A stretch of DNA of 64,000 nt, taken from the NCBI RefSeq assembly GCF_000253255.1, contig NC_015580.1, forward strand, positions 961,001-1,025,000, read 5' to 3'. Position numbers and translations under genes: made by a program. How positions within the stretch are numbered: position 1 is the stretch's first letter; each line of letters starts with the position of its first letter. This DNA comes from Novosphingobium sp. PP1Y (GTDB lineage: Bacteria > Pseudomonadota > Alphaproteobacteria > Sphingomonadales > Sphingomonadaceae). The notes beneath the pieces are model-generated. The model saw only the letters and a program-made list of their open reading frames with translations. It did no database searches and was not told where the DNA came from. This document shows, one piece after another, positions 24,935-32,479 of the stretch.

Positions 24935-25537
24935 ATGACCATTGCCCTCATGCCGCTGCCTTACGCACAGGATGCGCTCGAGCCGCACATCTCAGCCAAG
25001 ACCCTCGAGATTCATCATGGCGCTCACCACAAGACCTACGTCGACAAGCTGAATGCTGCCATCGAGGGTACCGACAATGCCGGAAAGTCGGTTGAAGAGA
25101 TCACCAAGTCGGCTTCGGGCCCGCTCTTCAACAATGCTGCCCAGGTATACAATCACGGCTTCTACTGGCACTCGCTGAGCCCCGAGAAGACGGAGCCCAG
25201 CGAAAGCCTCGCAACCGCCATCAAGAACGACTTCGGTTCGATGGACGCATTGCTCGAGGCGCTGACCAACGAAGCGGTCAACCACTTCGCGTCCGGCTGG
25301 GCCTGGCTCGTCGTCGATGGCGGCAAGCTCAAGGTCATTTCGACCCACGACGCCGCGACCGCGATCACCTCGGACGTGAACCCGCTGCTCACCATCGACG
25401 TGTGGGAGCATGCCTACTACATCGACCAGATGAACAAGCGCCCGGCCTATGTGAAGGCGGTGCTGGAGAATCTGATCAACTGGAAGTTCGCGTCGGACAA
25501 CTTCGACCGCGGCACGGCCTGGAATTACCCGGCCTGA
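24935..25537 (+). CDS. sodB: Superoxide dismutase (iron type)
   Basis: A 200-residue Fe/Mn superoxide dismutase that turns superoxide into oxygen and peroxide. Metal ligands are visible: the histidine in LEIHHGAHHKTYV, the histidine in NHGFYWHSLSP, and the aspartate and histidine in TIDVWEHAYYIDQ. The sequence around NHFASGWAWLVV favours the iron form. The start is the ATG at 24935 with AGGAAG upstream; an earlier in-frame ATG at 24908 is less likely. Two hairpins, the second a strong terminator, follow the stop. Confidence 0.93.
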   Translation: MTIALMPLPYAQDALEPHISAKTLEIHHGAHHKTYVDKLNAAIEGTDNAGKSVEEITKSASGPLFNNAAQVYNHGFYWHSLSPEKTEPSESLATAIKNDFGSMDALLEALTNEAVNHFASGWAWLVVDGGKLKVISTHDAATAITSDVNPLLTIDVWEHAYYIDQMNKRPAYVKAVLENLINWKFASDNFDRGTAWNYPA

Positions 25538-25547
25538 GATGGGTTAT

Positions 25548-25629
25548 CGCGCCTGCCACGCCTTGAGCGGCAGGCGCGAGACCAGCGTGATGAACAAGAA
25601 AGCCACCCTCGCGAGGGTGGCTTTTTTTT
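25548..25629 (+). terminator. Tandem terminator of sodB
   Basis: A ten-base stem, CGCGCCTGCC (25548-25557) with GGCAGGCGCG (25569-25578). It is followed by a strong intrinsic terminator, AGCCACCCTC paired with GAGGGTGGCT (25601-25621), then eight Ts in all. Confidence 0.92.
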
Positions 25630-25664
25630 GTCTGCAATCGAGGAGAGCGGCCTTGCCCAGGAAG

Positions 25665-26213
25665 TCAGCCCGAACGGCGGGCGCGGGGTTCGGCCGTCAA
25701 CTCCGGCTCGCCATCGAGCATCCGTGCAAGATCCGTGCGCGCACGCGCGACCCGGCTCTTCATGGTGCCGATCGGACAGCCCGCAATTTCGGCGGCTTCT
25801 TCATAGCTGAAACCCGACGCGCCGATCAGCAGCACCGCCTCGCGCCGTTCAGGAGCCAGCTTCTGCAGGGCGTCTTCCATGTCCGAGAGATGCAGCGGGC
25901 CTTCCTGGTCAGCCTCCATCACCAGCATGCGCTCTGCCGCGCCTTCGTCGAGGTCGGTGCTTCGTTTGGAGCGGCGCAGCTCCGAAAGGTAGTGATTGCG
26001 CAGGATAGCGAAGGTCCACGCTCGCATGTTCGTGCCGGGGGTATAGCGTTCGCGGGCCGTCCACGCCTTGATCGCCGCTTCCTGCACGAGGTCGTCGGCA
26101 AAGTCAGGGCGACCGGAAAGGCCGCGAGCAAAGGCGCGAAGGTGGGGCAGGACAGAGAGCAATTCCAGGCGGAATGCTTCGTCGGCGGCGTTATGCTCCG
26201 TCCGGTCAGGCAT
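25665..26213 (-). CDS. ecfG: General stress sigma factor EcfG
   Basis: A 182-residue extracytoplasmic-function sigma factor of the EcfG class. Region 2 is AFARGLSGRPDFADDLVQEAAIKAW with TNMRAWTFAILRNHYLSELRR. Region 4 has LLIGASGFSYEEAAEIAGCPIGTMKSRVARAR. The gene overlaps nepR by eight bases, the standard arrangement in which NepR sequesters EcfG until phosphorylated PhyR releases it. EcfG recognises GGAAC-N16/17-CGTT, of which several exact copies are in this window. A second EcfG-like gene is at 29673. Confidence 0.93.
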   Translation of the reverse strand: MPDRTEHNAADEAFRLELLSVLPHLRAFARGLSGRPDFADDLVQEAAIKAWTARERYTPGTNMRAWTFAILRNHYLSELRRSKRSTDLDEGAAERMLVMEADQEGPLHLSDMEDALQKLAPERREAVLLIGASGFSYEEAAEIAGCPIGTMKSRVARARTDLARMLDGEPELTAEPRARRSG

Positions 26214-26394
26214 CGCCGCCGCCGTCGAGCTTCTTGAGGAGATCCTTGAAGCTGTCCGGAAGCGGTTCGTCCACCACGGAGTTATAAAGCTTCCTCAGCC
26301 CACCGGCCCATCCGGGTTCATCCCCCCGTCCGGATGCCGGCGGCATCGCGGGAATTGCTCCCGGTTCGCCTTTACCTTTGGGCTGATTCAACAC
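26206..26394 (-). CDS. nepR: Anti-sigma factor NepR
   Basis: A 62-residue protein with a disordered N-terminus and the NepR signature LRKLYNSVVDEPLPDSFKDLLKKL, whose two helices hold EcfG or, after stress, phosphorylated PhyR. The start is a GTG at 26392-26394 with AGGAG five bases upstream. It is the first gene of the nepR-ecfG operon, transcribed away from the CHASE kinase. Confidence 0.92.
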   Translation of the reverse strand: MLNQPKGKGEPGAIPAMPPASGRGDEPGWAGGLRKLYNSVVDEPLPDSFKDLLKKLDGGGDA

Positions 26395-26526
26395 TAACTC
26401 CTATACCCTGTGACTTTTGGCGGATTTGTGCGGGGCGGGTCAAGGCCGAGGTCGCTGTCGCGATCGGCCTGTCTCGTAACGACACCAAATGTTGCCGAAG
26501 TCTGCGCAATTTACTTCTACACCAGT

Positions 26527-26553
26527 GGAACCATTGACTGCGCGTGTGGTTCC
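26527..26553. promoter_or_regulatory. Palindromic EcfG-like site between nepR and the CHASE kinase
   Basis: GGAACC (26527-26532) and GGTTCC (26548-26553) are exact inverted copies separated by 15 bases. Read on either strand this gives GGAAC-N16-GGTT, one base off the EcfG consensus. It could serve both divergent units (nepR-ecfG and the kinase). The predicted start would be near 26522 on the minus strand and 26558 on the plus strand. Confidence 0.55.
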
Positions 26554-26638
26554 CTCGAATGAAACAGAGTCGAATGAGTGTTGCGAGATAGCGCGTCGGG
26601 TCGCGTTGGCGCGTTTTCAAAGGGCCGGGAATTGCGGG

Positions 26639-28303
26639 GTGATTGACCAGGCTTTGCTGGACAGAGTGAAGAAGCAGGCGTGGTTTCACAGGTTTCCGCG
26701 TGGCTGGCCCTTCCTGCTTTTCCTGATTGCCAGCATCACGACCGCGGTGTCCGTCATGGCGATAGAGCGCGCCGACCGGCTGACCCGGCAGGTCGAGCTC
26801 GACCGCAATCTGACAGAGATATCATCTGCCCTGCAACGCCGTGTCACCGAGAATATGGCACTCCTGCGTGCCGGTGCCGCGCTCTTCGCCTCGCAGAGCG
26901 AGGTCGATCCCGAACAGTTCAAGGAGTTTGCCAAGGATCTGCAGGGCAACGGCAGCCTTTACGGCTCGCTTGGCATGGGCTGGGCGCCGCTCGTACCGGT
27001 CGACAACCTGCCCTTCATCGAGGTCGCCCAGCAGGAGAACGGGCGGCTCGATTTCATCGTCCACCCCCGTCCGGAACCCGGGCAGGAGTATTCGACCCCG
27101 ATCGTGTACCTTGAGCCCATGTCGCGGGTGAACCGCACCGCTGTCGCCTTCGACATGTTCTCCGAACCGGTTCGCAGGTCCGCGATGGAGAAGGCGATGA
27201 AGCTGGGCAAGCCGGTCGCCTCGGGTAAGGTCCATCTCGTGCAGGACAGGGGCGATCTCGATGCCGCAGGCTTCCTGATCTACATGCCGGTGATCATCAA
27301 GCAGGGCCGGGGCCGCGGCGTGAAGGGCTTCGTCTACAGTCCGTTCCGGGCCGATACCTTTCTCTCTTCGGCCAGCGAACTCTACCGCAACGATCGCATC
27401 GAAGTGGCCATCTACGATGACCATGTGTCGCCGGAAACCCTGTTGGCCGACCGGCGGGCCGAAGGTACGAGCGGGCCGACGATGGAGCGGCGCATCGACG
27501 TCGGCAGCCATTCCTGGGTGGTGCAGGTAAGCGACAAGCAGGCGGGCCTGCTTTCTCCGCTTTCGCGCATAACCCTGTTCTTCGGCGCACTCGCTTCGCT
27601 GATGGTCATGGCGATCGGTCGCTTCATCACCAAGCGCGCGGCAGAGGATCGCCGGGTGCTCGAATGGCTTACCAGCCAGGCTTCGATCCGCGATTCCCTG
27701 ACCCGAGAGCTCAATCATCGGGTAAAGAACACACTGGCCAACGTGCTGTCGATCGCGGCGCTGACCCGCCGCCGTTCAAGCGACATCGACGATTTCACCG
27801 AAAGCCTGACTGCCCGCATACGCGCGCTTTCGGCGACGCATGACCTGCTTTCCCGTTCTGACTGGAGCAACGCCGCGCTCGAGGACATCGTGCGCTCCGA
27901 ACTTGCGCCTTACATGGAAGGCAACGAAAGCCACGTCGAGATGGCGGGGCCGGACATCAAGCTGGCTCCGAACGACGCGATGTCCCTGGGTCTGGCGATC
28001 CACGAACTGGCAACCAATGCGGCCAAGTACGGGGCCCTGAGCACGCCGAACGGGCGCATCCACATCGATTGGAAGCTGATCTCGCCACATCTGGTTGAGC
28101 TGTTCTGGCGCGAGGAGGGCGGTCCCCCGGTCGAGGCGCCCGCGAAGCGCGGCTTCGGGCGCGACCTGATCGAGAAGATCGTGGCCCACGAGCTCAAGTC
28201 CGAAGTCGATCTGCAGTTCAACCGCGGGGGCGTCGAATGTACGCTCAAGGTTCCGGTGCGAGCCTCGCGTGAATTCGCCCTGCGCTCTCAGCAGCAGGGT
28301 TGA
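26639..28303 (+). CDS. CHASE-domain HWE-family histidine kinase (putative general stress sensor)
   Basis: About 554 residues. Two membrane helices (FLLFLIASITTAVSVMAI, and FFGALASLMVMAIG near residue 310) flank a periplasmic CHASE domain. The cytoplasmic kinase has the HWE/HisKA_2 phospho-acceptor LTRELNHRVKNTLANVLSI, an ATPase box with AIHELATNAAKYGAL, and RGFGRDLIEKIVAHEL. HWE kinases feed phosphoryl groups to PhyR, and the position beside nepR-ecfG and phyR makes this the likely PhyK-type sensor. The start is uncertain: the GTG at 26639 is preferred. The frame is open to an ATG at 26489 but that stretch lies across the promoter. Confidence 0.87.
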   Translation: MIDQALLDRVKKQAWFHRFPRGWPFLLFLIASITTAVSVMAIERADRLTRQVELDRNLTEISSALQRRVTENMALLRAGAALFASQSEVDPEQFKEFAKDLQGNGSLYGSLGMGWAPLVPVDNLPFIEVAQQENGRLDFIVHPRPEPGQEYSTPIVYLEPMSRVNRTAVAFDMFSEPVRRSAMEKAMKLGKPVASGKVHLVQDRGDLDAAGFLIYMPVIIKQGRGRGVKGFVYSPFRADTFLSSASELYRNDRIEVAIYDDHVSPETLLADRRAEGTSGPTMERRIDVGSHSWVVQVSDKQAGLLSPLSRITLFFGALASLMVMAIGRFITKRAAEDRRVLEWLTSQASIRDSLTRELNHRVKNTLANVLSIAALTRRRSSDIDDFTESLTARIRALSATHDLLSRSDWSNAALEDIVRSELAPYMEGNESHVEMAGPDIKLAPNDAMSLGLAIHELATNAAKYGALSTPNGRIHIDWKLISPHLVELFWREEGGPPVEAPAKRGFGRDLIEKIVAHELKSEVDLQFNRGGVECTLKVPVRASREFALRSQQQG

Positions 28304-28346
28304 TCGCGGGCAGCCGGGGCCAGTCAAGCCTCTTTACGCAAGAGAA

Positions 28347-28370
28347 ACCCCTCCTGAAATGAGGAGGGGT
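28347..28370. terminator. Hairpin between the CHASE kinase and phyR
   Basis: ACCCCTCCT (28347-28355) pairs perfectly with AGGAGGGGT (28362-28370) over a six-base loop in the gap between two convergent genes. The stem contains an AGGAGG run. Bases on the minus-strand side are followed by TTTCTC, so it may end phyR transcripts. Confidence 0.6.
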
Positions 28371-28404
28371 CGTTCCCGAGGCCGATGCGCTCTGGCGGCG
28401 GGCG

Positions 28405-29199
28405 TCAGGCCAGCGGCTTGCTAGACCCGAAAAAGAGAGCCTGGCTGATCGCAGCGCGTACGGTGGCTTCCTGAAACGGCTTGGTGACCAGATAGGTCGG
28501 CTCGGGCCTTTCGCCGGTCAGCAGGCGCTCGGGATAGGCGGTGATGAATATCACCGGCACGTCGGCGAACTTGAGCAGATCCTCGACCGCATCGATGCCC
28601 GAGCTGCCGTCCGCGAGCTGGATGTCCGCCAGGACGAGGCCGGCCGGGTGACGTTCGAAGATCTCGACCGCCTGGGAATGGGTGGCGGCCGTGCCAACGA
28701 CCTTGTGGCCCAGTTCCGACACGAGACCTTCGAGCTGCATCGAGATGAGCGGCTCATCCTCGATGATCAGCACTTCGGTGGCGCTTTCGGCATCGATCTC
28801 TGCGATCGCCTGGTCGACGAGCACGTCCACGTCGACGGGCGAGACGCCCAGGATGCTGGCGGTATCGTCGCGCGAGAAATCCTCGACCGTCGTCAGCAGC
28901 AAGGCCTGCCTATGCGTCGGTGCGATCCGGGCGAGACGGGTCTGGGCCGCCTGCTCATGGCGTTCGCCCGCGCCGACCAGGCCTTGCTGCTCGACGTGGC
29001 CGGTCGACCAGATGCGGGTGAATGCGCCATAGAGGGCAGCACGGCTTGCCGCGATTTCGTCGCGCAGGGCGTTGTCGGCCAGAGCGGCTTCCAGCGTCGC
29101 GCGTACGTAAGTGTCGCCCGACTGCTGCGACCCGGTCAGCGCACGCGCGTAGCGGCGCAAGTAGGGAAGGTTGGTGGCAATCTGGTCTGAGACGGACAT
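28405..29199 (-). CDS. phyR: General stress response regulator PhyR
   Basis: A 264-residue anti-anti-sigma factor. Residues 1-~135 form an EcfG-like domain (LPYLRRYARALTGSQQSGDTYV at the start, then DDTASILGVSPVDVDVLVDQ). The rest is a receiver domain, with acidic pocket LIIEDEP, phospho-acceptor D192 in LADIQL, and K240 in LVTKPF. When phosphorylated, PhyR binds NepR and frees EcfG. The ATG at 29197-29199 is chosen; GAGGT is placed properly for it and too close for the ATG six bases upstream. It is convergent with the CHASE kinase. Confidence 0.95.
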   Translation of the reverse strand: MSVSDQIATNLPYLRRYARALTGSQQSGDTYVRATLEAALADNALRDEIAASRAALYGAFTRIWSTGHVEQQGLVGAGERHEQAAQTRLARIAPTHRQALLLTTVEDFSRDDTASILGVSPVDVDVLVDQAIAEIDAESATEVLIIEDEPLISMQLEGLVSELGHKVVGTAATHSQAVEIFERHPAGLVLADIQLADGSSGIDAVEDLLKFADVPVIFITAYPERLLTGERPEPTYLVTKPFQEATVRAAISQALFFGSSKPLA

Positions 29200-29338
29200 T
29201 CGCATACCTCGGCAATGGGAACATTTTCCCGTGTGGTGCAAGATTAGATCTTTGACGCCTTATTGACTGGTTCAAAGGTCTGACGGGGCAGGTCGACAAG
29301 GGCAACCGGAAAATTTTTTTCGATTTGACTCATTTTCG

Positions 29339-29363
29339 GGAACTCTTTCGGTTCCTCCACGTT
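29339..29363 (+). promoter_or_regulatory. EcfG-type promoter of the candidate small RNA
   Basis: GGAAC (29339-29343) and CGTT (29360-29363) with a 16-base spacer, an exact EcfG consensus. It faces away from phyR toward ecfG2, but the ecfG2 start codon is 310 bases away and has its own exact promoter. Transcription is predicted to begin near 29370, just before a hairpin with a cytosine-rich loop. Confidence 0.82.
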
Positions 29364-29369
29364 TGCGCA

Positions 29370-29467
29370 GTATCACCACTGGCTCCCCACCTCCCCCCGC
29401 AACCCGGTGGTGACCCGATCCCGGAGGCCTTCGTTCACCACAGCGTGAACGGAGGCCTCAATGTTTT
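29370..29467 (+). ncRNA. Candidate GsrN-like general stress small RNA
   Basis: A non-coding stretch of about 98 bases. Hairpin 1 pairs TCACCACTGG (29373-29382) with CCGGTGGTGA (29404-29413), ten pairs with one G-U, and exposes a 21-base cytosine-rich loop containing CTCCCC and CCTCCCCCC. Hairpin 2 pairs 29425-29438 with 29445-29458 (14 pairs, one G-U) and leads into ATGTTTTC, a terminator-like end. An exact EcfG promoter ends seven bases before. GsrN of Caulobacter is an EcfG-dependent RNA of about this size with a C-rich target-recognition loop near GSR genes. The family link is inference from structure and place, not a database match. Confidence 0.68.
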
Positions 29468-29612
29468 CAAGGCATGGTTGTTCCCGGCAAGACGCGGAAT
29501 ATTTTTCGGCGCCTTGCTTTTTTGCAAGCGCGGCTAACTGCCATAATTTGCTATTTTTCAAACACATGTGTGCGGTAAAGCCGCAGCTTACGCGGCCTGC
29601 ACCCCGCTTTCG

Positions 29613-29638
29613 GGAACTTTCGCGCTTCGGCTGGCGTT
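29613..29638 (+). promoter_or_regulatory. EcfG-type promoter of the second EcfG gene
   Basis: GGAAC (29613-29617) and CGTT (29635-29638) with a 17-base spacer. Transcription is predicted from about 29645, 28 bases before the ATG at 29673, so the second sigma gene would be part of an EcfG feed-forward loop. Confidence 0.8.
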
Positions 29639-29672
29639 GGTTTGCTGAGAGACAATGATGGAGGGTCCAGTA

Positions 29673-30323
29673 ATGTCAGAAGCAGCCCAAGCAGGGAGCG
29701 CTCCCGAGCAAGAGACTGCCACGGCACTCAACGACCGTGATTTCAAACGTGCCCTGGCCGAAGTCGCCCCGCACCTGCGTGCCTTCGGGCGCGGTCTGTG
29801 CGGATGCCGCGACCGGGCTGACGATCTGGCGCAGGAAGCGATGCTGCGGGCATGGGCGGCCCGCGACCGCTATGCGGCAGGCACCAATTTCAAGGCATGG
29901 ATCTTCACGATCCTGCGCAACCACTTCTACAGCGAAGCGCGTCGCGCCCGCTTCCATGGCGACTATGACGAAGTGGCGGCCGAGCGCATCCTTCGCGCAC
30001 CAGCCACGCAGGAAAGCTCCGTCGAGCTGGGCGATGTCCTGCGCGCCCTTACCGCCATTCCCGAATCTTATCGCGAAGCGCTGATCCTGGTTGCTGCCGG
30101 CAACCTGTCCTATGAGGAAATCGCCGGGATCTGCGATATCGCCCTGGGGACGGTGAAGAGCCGCATCTGCCGCGCGCGCGCCATGCTCGCCAATGTCATC
30201 GAATCCGGCCAGCTTCCGGACGCGCGCCACGATTTCGTTCTGAAGGGCGATGCCATCGACGCGTTCTTCGAAGAGCTGGTCAAGATTGCGAATGCGGATG
30301 ACGTTGAAAGTCTTGCCGCCTGA
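29673..30323 (+). CDS. Second EcfG-class sigma factor
   Basis: A 216-residue sigma factor close to EcfG: PHLRAFGRGLCGCRDRADDLAQEAMLRAW, then TNFKAWIFTILRNHFYSEARR (region 2) and LVAAGNLSYEEIAGICDIALGTVKSRICRARA (region 4). It differs from the EcfG at 25665 by a C-terminal extension of about 35 residues. No nepR lies beside it. The ATG at 29673 is preceded by GGAGGG; the ATG at 29655 is possible. The receiver gene starts 16 bases after its stop. Sphingomonads often carry a second EcfG that is itself EcfG-controlled. Confidence 0.88.
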   Translation: MSEAAQAGSAPEQETATALNDRDFKRALAEVAPHLRAFGRGLCGCRDRADDLAQEAMLRAWAARDRYAAGTNFKAWIFTILRNHFYSEARRARFHGDYDEVAAERILRAPATQESSVELGDVLRALTAIPESYREALILVAAGNLSYEEIAGICDIALGTVKSRICRARAMLANVIESGQLPDARHDFVLKGDAIDAFFEELVKIANADDVESLAA

Positions 30324-30339
30324 AGAGGAAAGCCTAACC

Positions 30340-30756
30340 GTGGGCGCAAGTTTACCAGATTCTGCCAAGGTCCTGATCGTCGAGGATGAATTCCTGCTCG
30401 CTTTGCAGTTGGAAGACATTCTCGCCGATGGTGGCTACGCGGTTCTCGGAACAGTTCCCGATACGGCATCGCTTGCCAAGCTGGGTGAGGCCCCCGACAT
30501 TGCGCTGGTAGACCTGAACCTGCGTGACGGACTGACCGGCCCGGCAATCGCCCGCGAGCTTGCCGGACGTTATGGCGCCCGCGTTATCTACGTTACGGCC
30601 AATCCGGCGCAGATCGACATGCCGGCCGATACGGCCGTGGGGATCGTCCAGAAGCCTTTTTCGCGCCAGAGCATATTGGCAGCGATCACCTATGCGCTGG
30701 CTGGATGCCCGGAGGCCGGGCGACCGCGCGAACTCGAACCCCTGCGACAGGTCTGA
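30340..30756 (+). CDS. Single-domain response regulator
   Basis: A 138-residue receiver-only regulator with no output domain. The acidic pocket is VLIVEDEFLL, the phospho-acceptor is D58 in IALVDLNLRDG, and K105 lies in IVQKPFS. The start is a GTG at 30340 with AGAGGAAAG upstream, so it would be translated with the preceding sigma gene. Receiver-only regulators such as SdrG of Sphingomonas act in the GSR phosphorelay between HWE kinases and PhyR, which is a reasonable role here. It lacks the strict FATGUY-type PFxFATGY motif. Confidence 0.85.
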   Translation: MGASLPDSAKVLIVEDEFLLALQLEDILADGGYAVLGTVPDTASLAKLGEAPDIALVDLNLRDGLTGPAIARELAGRYGARVIYVTANPAQIDMPADTAVGIVQKPFSRQSILAAITYALAGCPEAGRPRELEPLRQV

Positions 30757-30781
30757 CCCACCTGGTGGAAAGAGTGCCGGG

Positions 30782-31060
30782 ATGAGCGATTTCTGGTTGC
30801 AGGCAATGCAATATTATGGCGCCGCCGCGGGTACGCTGGCGGCGCTGATCGTTTCACTCAACCTCGGCCGGAAGTGGACTGGTGCTGGCTTCGTAATCTT
30901 TGTGACGAGTTCGATGGCACTGATCGGATGGGGTTTCCTCGACGATGACGCGGCCGGGATAGGCACGCAGAACCTCGTCCTCTTCGTCATCAATTGTATC
31001 GGGGTATGGCGTTACCTGCTCTCGCGCCGAAGCGGCCGCGTCGATCCGGCGCAAGGCTGA
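30782..31060 (+). CDS. Small hypothetical membrane protein
   Basis: A 92-residue protein of no known family. It has three hydrophobic segments (GAAAGTLAALIVSLNL, GFVIFVTSSMALIGWGFL and LVLFVINCIGVWRYLLS) and a short basic tail. The ATG at 30782 has a usable site, and the gene starts 25 bases after the receiver gene, so it may be cotranscribed with ecfG2. The role is unknown; a stress-related membrane function would fit the operon. Confidence 0.72.
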   Translation: MSDFWLQAMQYYGAAAGTLAALIVSLNLGRKWTGAGFVIFVTSSMALIGWGFLDDDAAGIGTQNLVLFVINCIGVWRYLLSRRSGRVDPAQG

Positions 31061-31148
31061 AGTCCCGAAATTCCCGGCTTCAATATCACCTTTGGTTCTG
31101 CAGGACGGGTTCGTGCAAGCTGCCGGGTACAGCTACGGCTAATGGCAA

Positions 31149-31179
31149 GGGACGCGAGAAGCGCACGTTCCCGCGTCCC
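31149..31179. terminator. Hairpin between convergent genes at 31.1 kb
   Basis: GGGACGCG (31149-31156) pairs with CGCGTCCC (31172-31179) over a 15-base loop, in the gap between the small membrane gene (plus) and the PNPOx-like gene (minus). The stem core is the same as in the hairpin at 13175-13221. Confidence 0.6.
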
Positions 31180-31200
31180 CCTTGTTCGCGGTGTGAGGGA

Positions 31201-31677
31201 TCAGACCGCGCCAAGCACGTGATCGCCGGCCTGCGAGGGATCGATGGGGCGACCGGTGAGCAGATTGAATGCCCCCTTGACGCCGATATGCGCCGTCCAG
31301 ACTTCCGCGTCGTCGATATCGAACCGCAGCATGATGACGTTGGGGTCGTCCTTGCCGTTGGGAAACCAGGCTTCGGTCGCGTGGCTCCAATGCTTGGTGC
31401 GCACGGCGGGGTCGGTTTCCTCTACCAGCAGGCCGGAAAGCGAAGCGAAGACATCGTGCCGCAGCGTGGCGACCTGGCCCATGGCCTTGCCGCCCCGGGC
31501 GATGCGATTTCCGCGCTTGGCGAAGAACCAGATTGCGTGATGCGCTTCCTTGTCCAGCTGCGCCGTCATCGGCTCGGCGTGACCGGCGGTCTCGTTCAGA
31601 CGCATCATGACTACGGGGCTGGAATGGAAGGCGTTCCAGAACGTCTTGCGGATTTCCCGATCCATCTGCTTTTCCAT
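31201..31677 (-). CDS. Pyridoxamine phosphate oxidase-like stress protein
   Basis: A 158-residue protein of the FMN-binding split-barrel (PNPOx-like) group related to general stress protein 26. The MTAQLDKEAHHAIWFFAKR segment is the strand pair that lines the flavin site, and HWSHATEAWFPNGKDDPNVIML matches the C-terminal part of that group. The activity is not established. The ATG at 31675-31677 has an AGGAGAGG site. An exact EcfG promoter lies 29 bases upstream. Confidence 0.83.
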   Translation of the reverse strand: MEKQMDREIRKTFWNAFHSSPVVMMRLNETAGHAEPMTAQLDKEAHHAIWFFAKRGNRIARGGKAMGQVATLRHDVFASLSGLLVEETDPAVRTKHWSHATEAWFPNGKDDPNVIMLRFDIDDAEVWTAHIGVKGAFNLLTGRPIDPSQAGDHVLGAV

Positions 31678-31705
31678 GTCACCTCTCCTCGGATTATGTC
31701 GATTC

Positions 31706-31730
31706 AACGCGCCGGGGCCCCATGCGTTCC
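31706..31730 (-). promoter_or_regulatory. EcfG-type promoter of the PNPOx-like gene
   Basis: On the minus strand, GGAAC (31730-31726), 16 bases, then CGTT (31709-31706). This is an exact EcfG consensus with a predicted start about 20-25 bases before the gene's ATG. Confidence 0.8.
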
Positions 31731-31836
31731 CTGAAAGCGCAAAGGGCCCTCCCGGCGCAGCAGGCGGCGGAAGGGCCCTTTTGCAGGCCTGCATCAGCGG
31801 ACGCTGGCAGCAGGCATGCGAATCCGCGTCGCAGGC

Positions 31837-32319
31837 CTATTCGCGTTCGTCGCCGGGTCCGTCCTTGGCGGCCATTTCCAGTTCCTTCGGCTTGCGCTTC
31901 TCGAAGATGGCGGCGATCTTCCTTTCTTCCTCTGCAGGCAGGTCCTTGGCGGCCGCAGGGAACATGTCTTCCTCCTCCTCGTCGATGTGGTGGAGGTAGC
32001 GGTGGCGCATGTCCTTGAACTTGGTGAGCCAGGCGCCCGAGCTCATGTCGGTGTCCATCAGTTCGGCAAGGAAGTCATCGATTTCCTTGTGCTCGGAAAC
32101 CGAGTGACGGGCTTCGTCGCGCAAATCGGGATCGGCCAGCATCGTGGCGTAAAGCGATTCTTCTTCGGCGGCGGCATGGGCCTGCAGTTCCAGGCGCAGC
32201 TCCTCGAACAGCGCGCGGCGTTCGTTGGAATCGCCCTGCGTCTCGCCCAGTTGCTCGAGCATCTTGCGATGACGGTCGTGGTCTGCCTTGAGGTCCTGGA
32301 ATATGCGTGCGTCTGCCAT
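31837..32319 (-). CDS. Hemerythrin-like domain protein
   Basis: A 160-residue four-helix protein. Histidines and acidic residues in DRHRKMLEQLGET, LQAHAAAEEESLYATML, ARHSVSEHKEIDDFL and YLHHIDEEEEDMF fit the HxxxE and related metal-ligand pattern of hemerythrin-like DUF domains. Such proteins bind a di-iron centre and may sense or buffer oxygen, iron or nitric oxide. The gene has an exact EcfG promoter 65 bases upstream of its start, so it is most likely stress-induced. Confidence 0.86.
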   Translation of the reverse strand: MADARIFQDLKADHDRHRKMLEQLGETQGDSNERRALFEELRLELQAHAAAEEESLYATMLADPDLRDEARHSVSEHKEIDDFLAELMDTDMSSGAWLTKFKDMRHRYLHHIDEEEEDMFPAAAKDLPAEEERKIAAIFEKRKPKELEMAAKDGPGDERE

Positions 32320-32383
32320 GGATCAGTCCTTGCATCTGTGTGGCGCAGAGTGGCGTGGAATTTCCGCGCTTGCCTGAACCGGA

Positions 32384-32409
32384 AACGACCGAACCTCGGG
32401 AGATGTTCC
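32384..32409 (-). promoter_or_regulatory. EcfG-type promoter of the hemerythrin gene
   Basis: On the minus strand, GGAAC (32409-32405), 17 bases, then CGTT (32387-32384), an exact EcfG consensus. Transcription would begin about 32377, leaving a leader of about 58 bases. Confidence 0.8.
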
Positions 32410-32479
32410 CTTGTAAGGGCGGGCCGGCGGGCAGTGGTCGCGAGAACACCGCACCTTGACGATCGCCTTTTGCCCCCGA

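Noticed and set aside
24917..24945. EcfG-like promoter at GGAAC before sodB
   Set aside because: The GGAAC at 24917 has no CGTT at 16 or 17 bases and overlaps the ribosome site.
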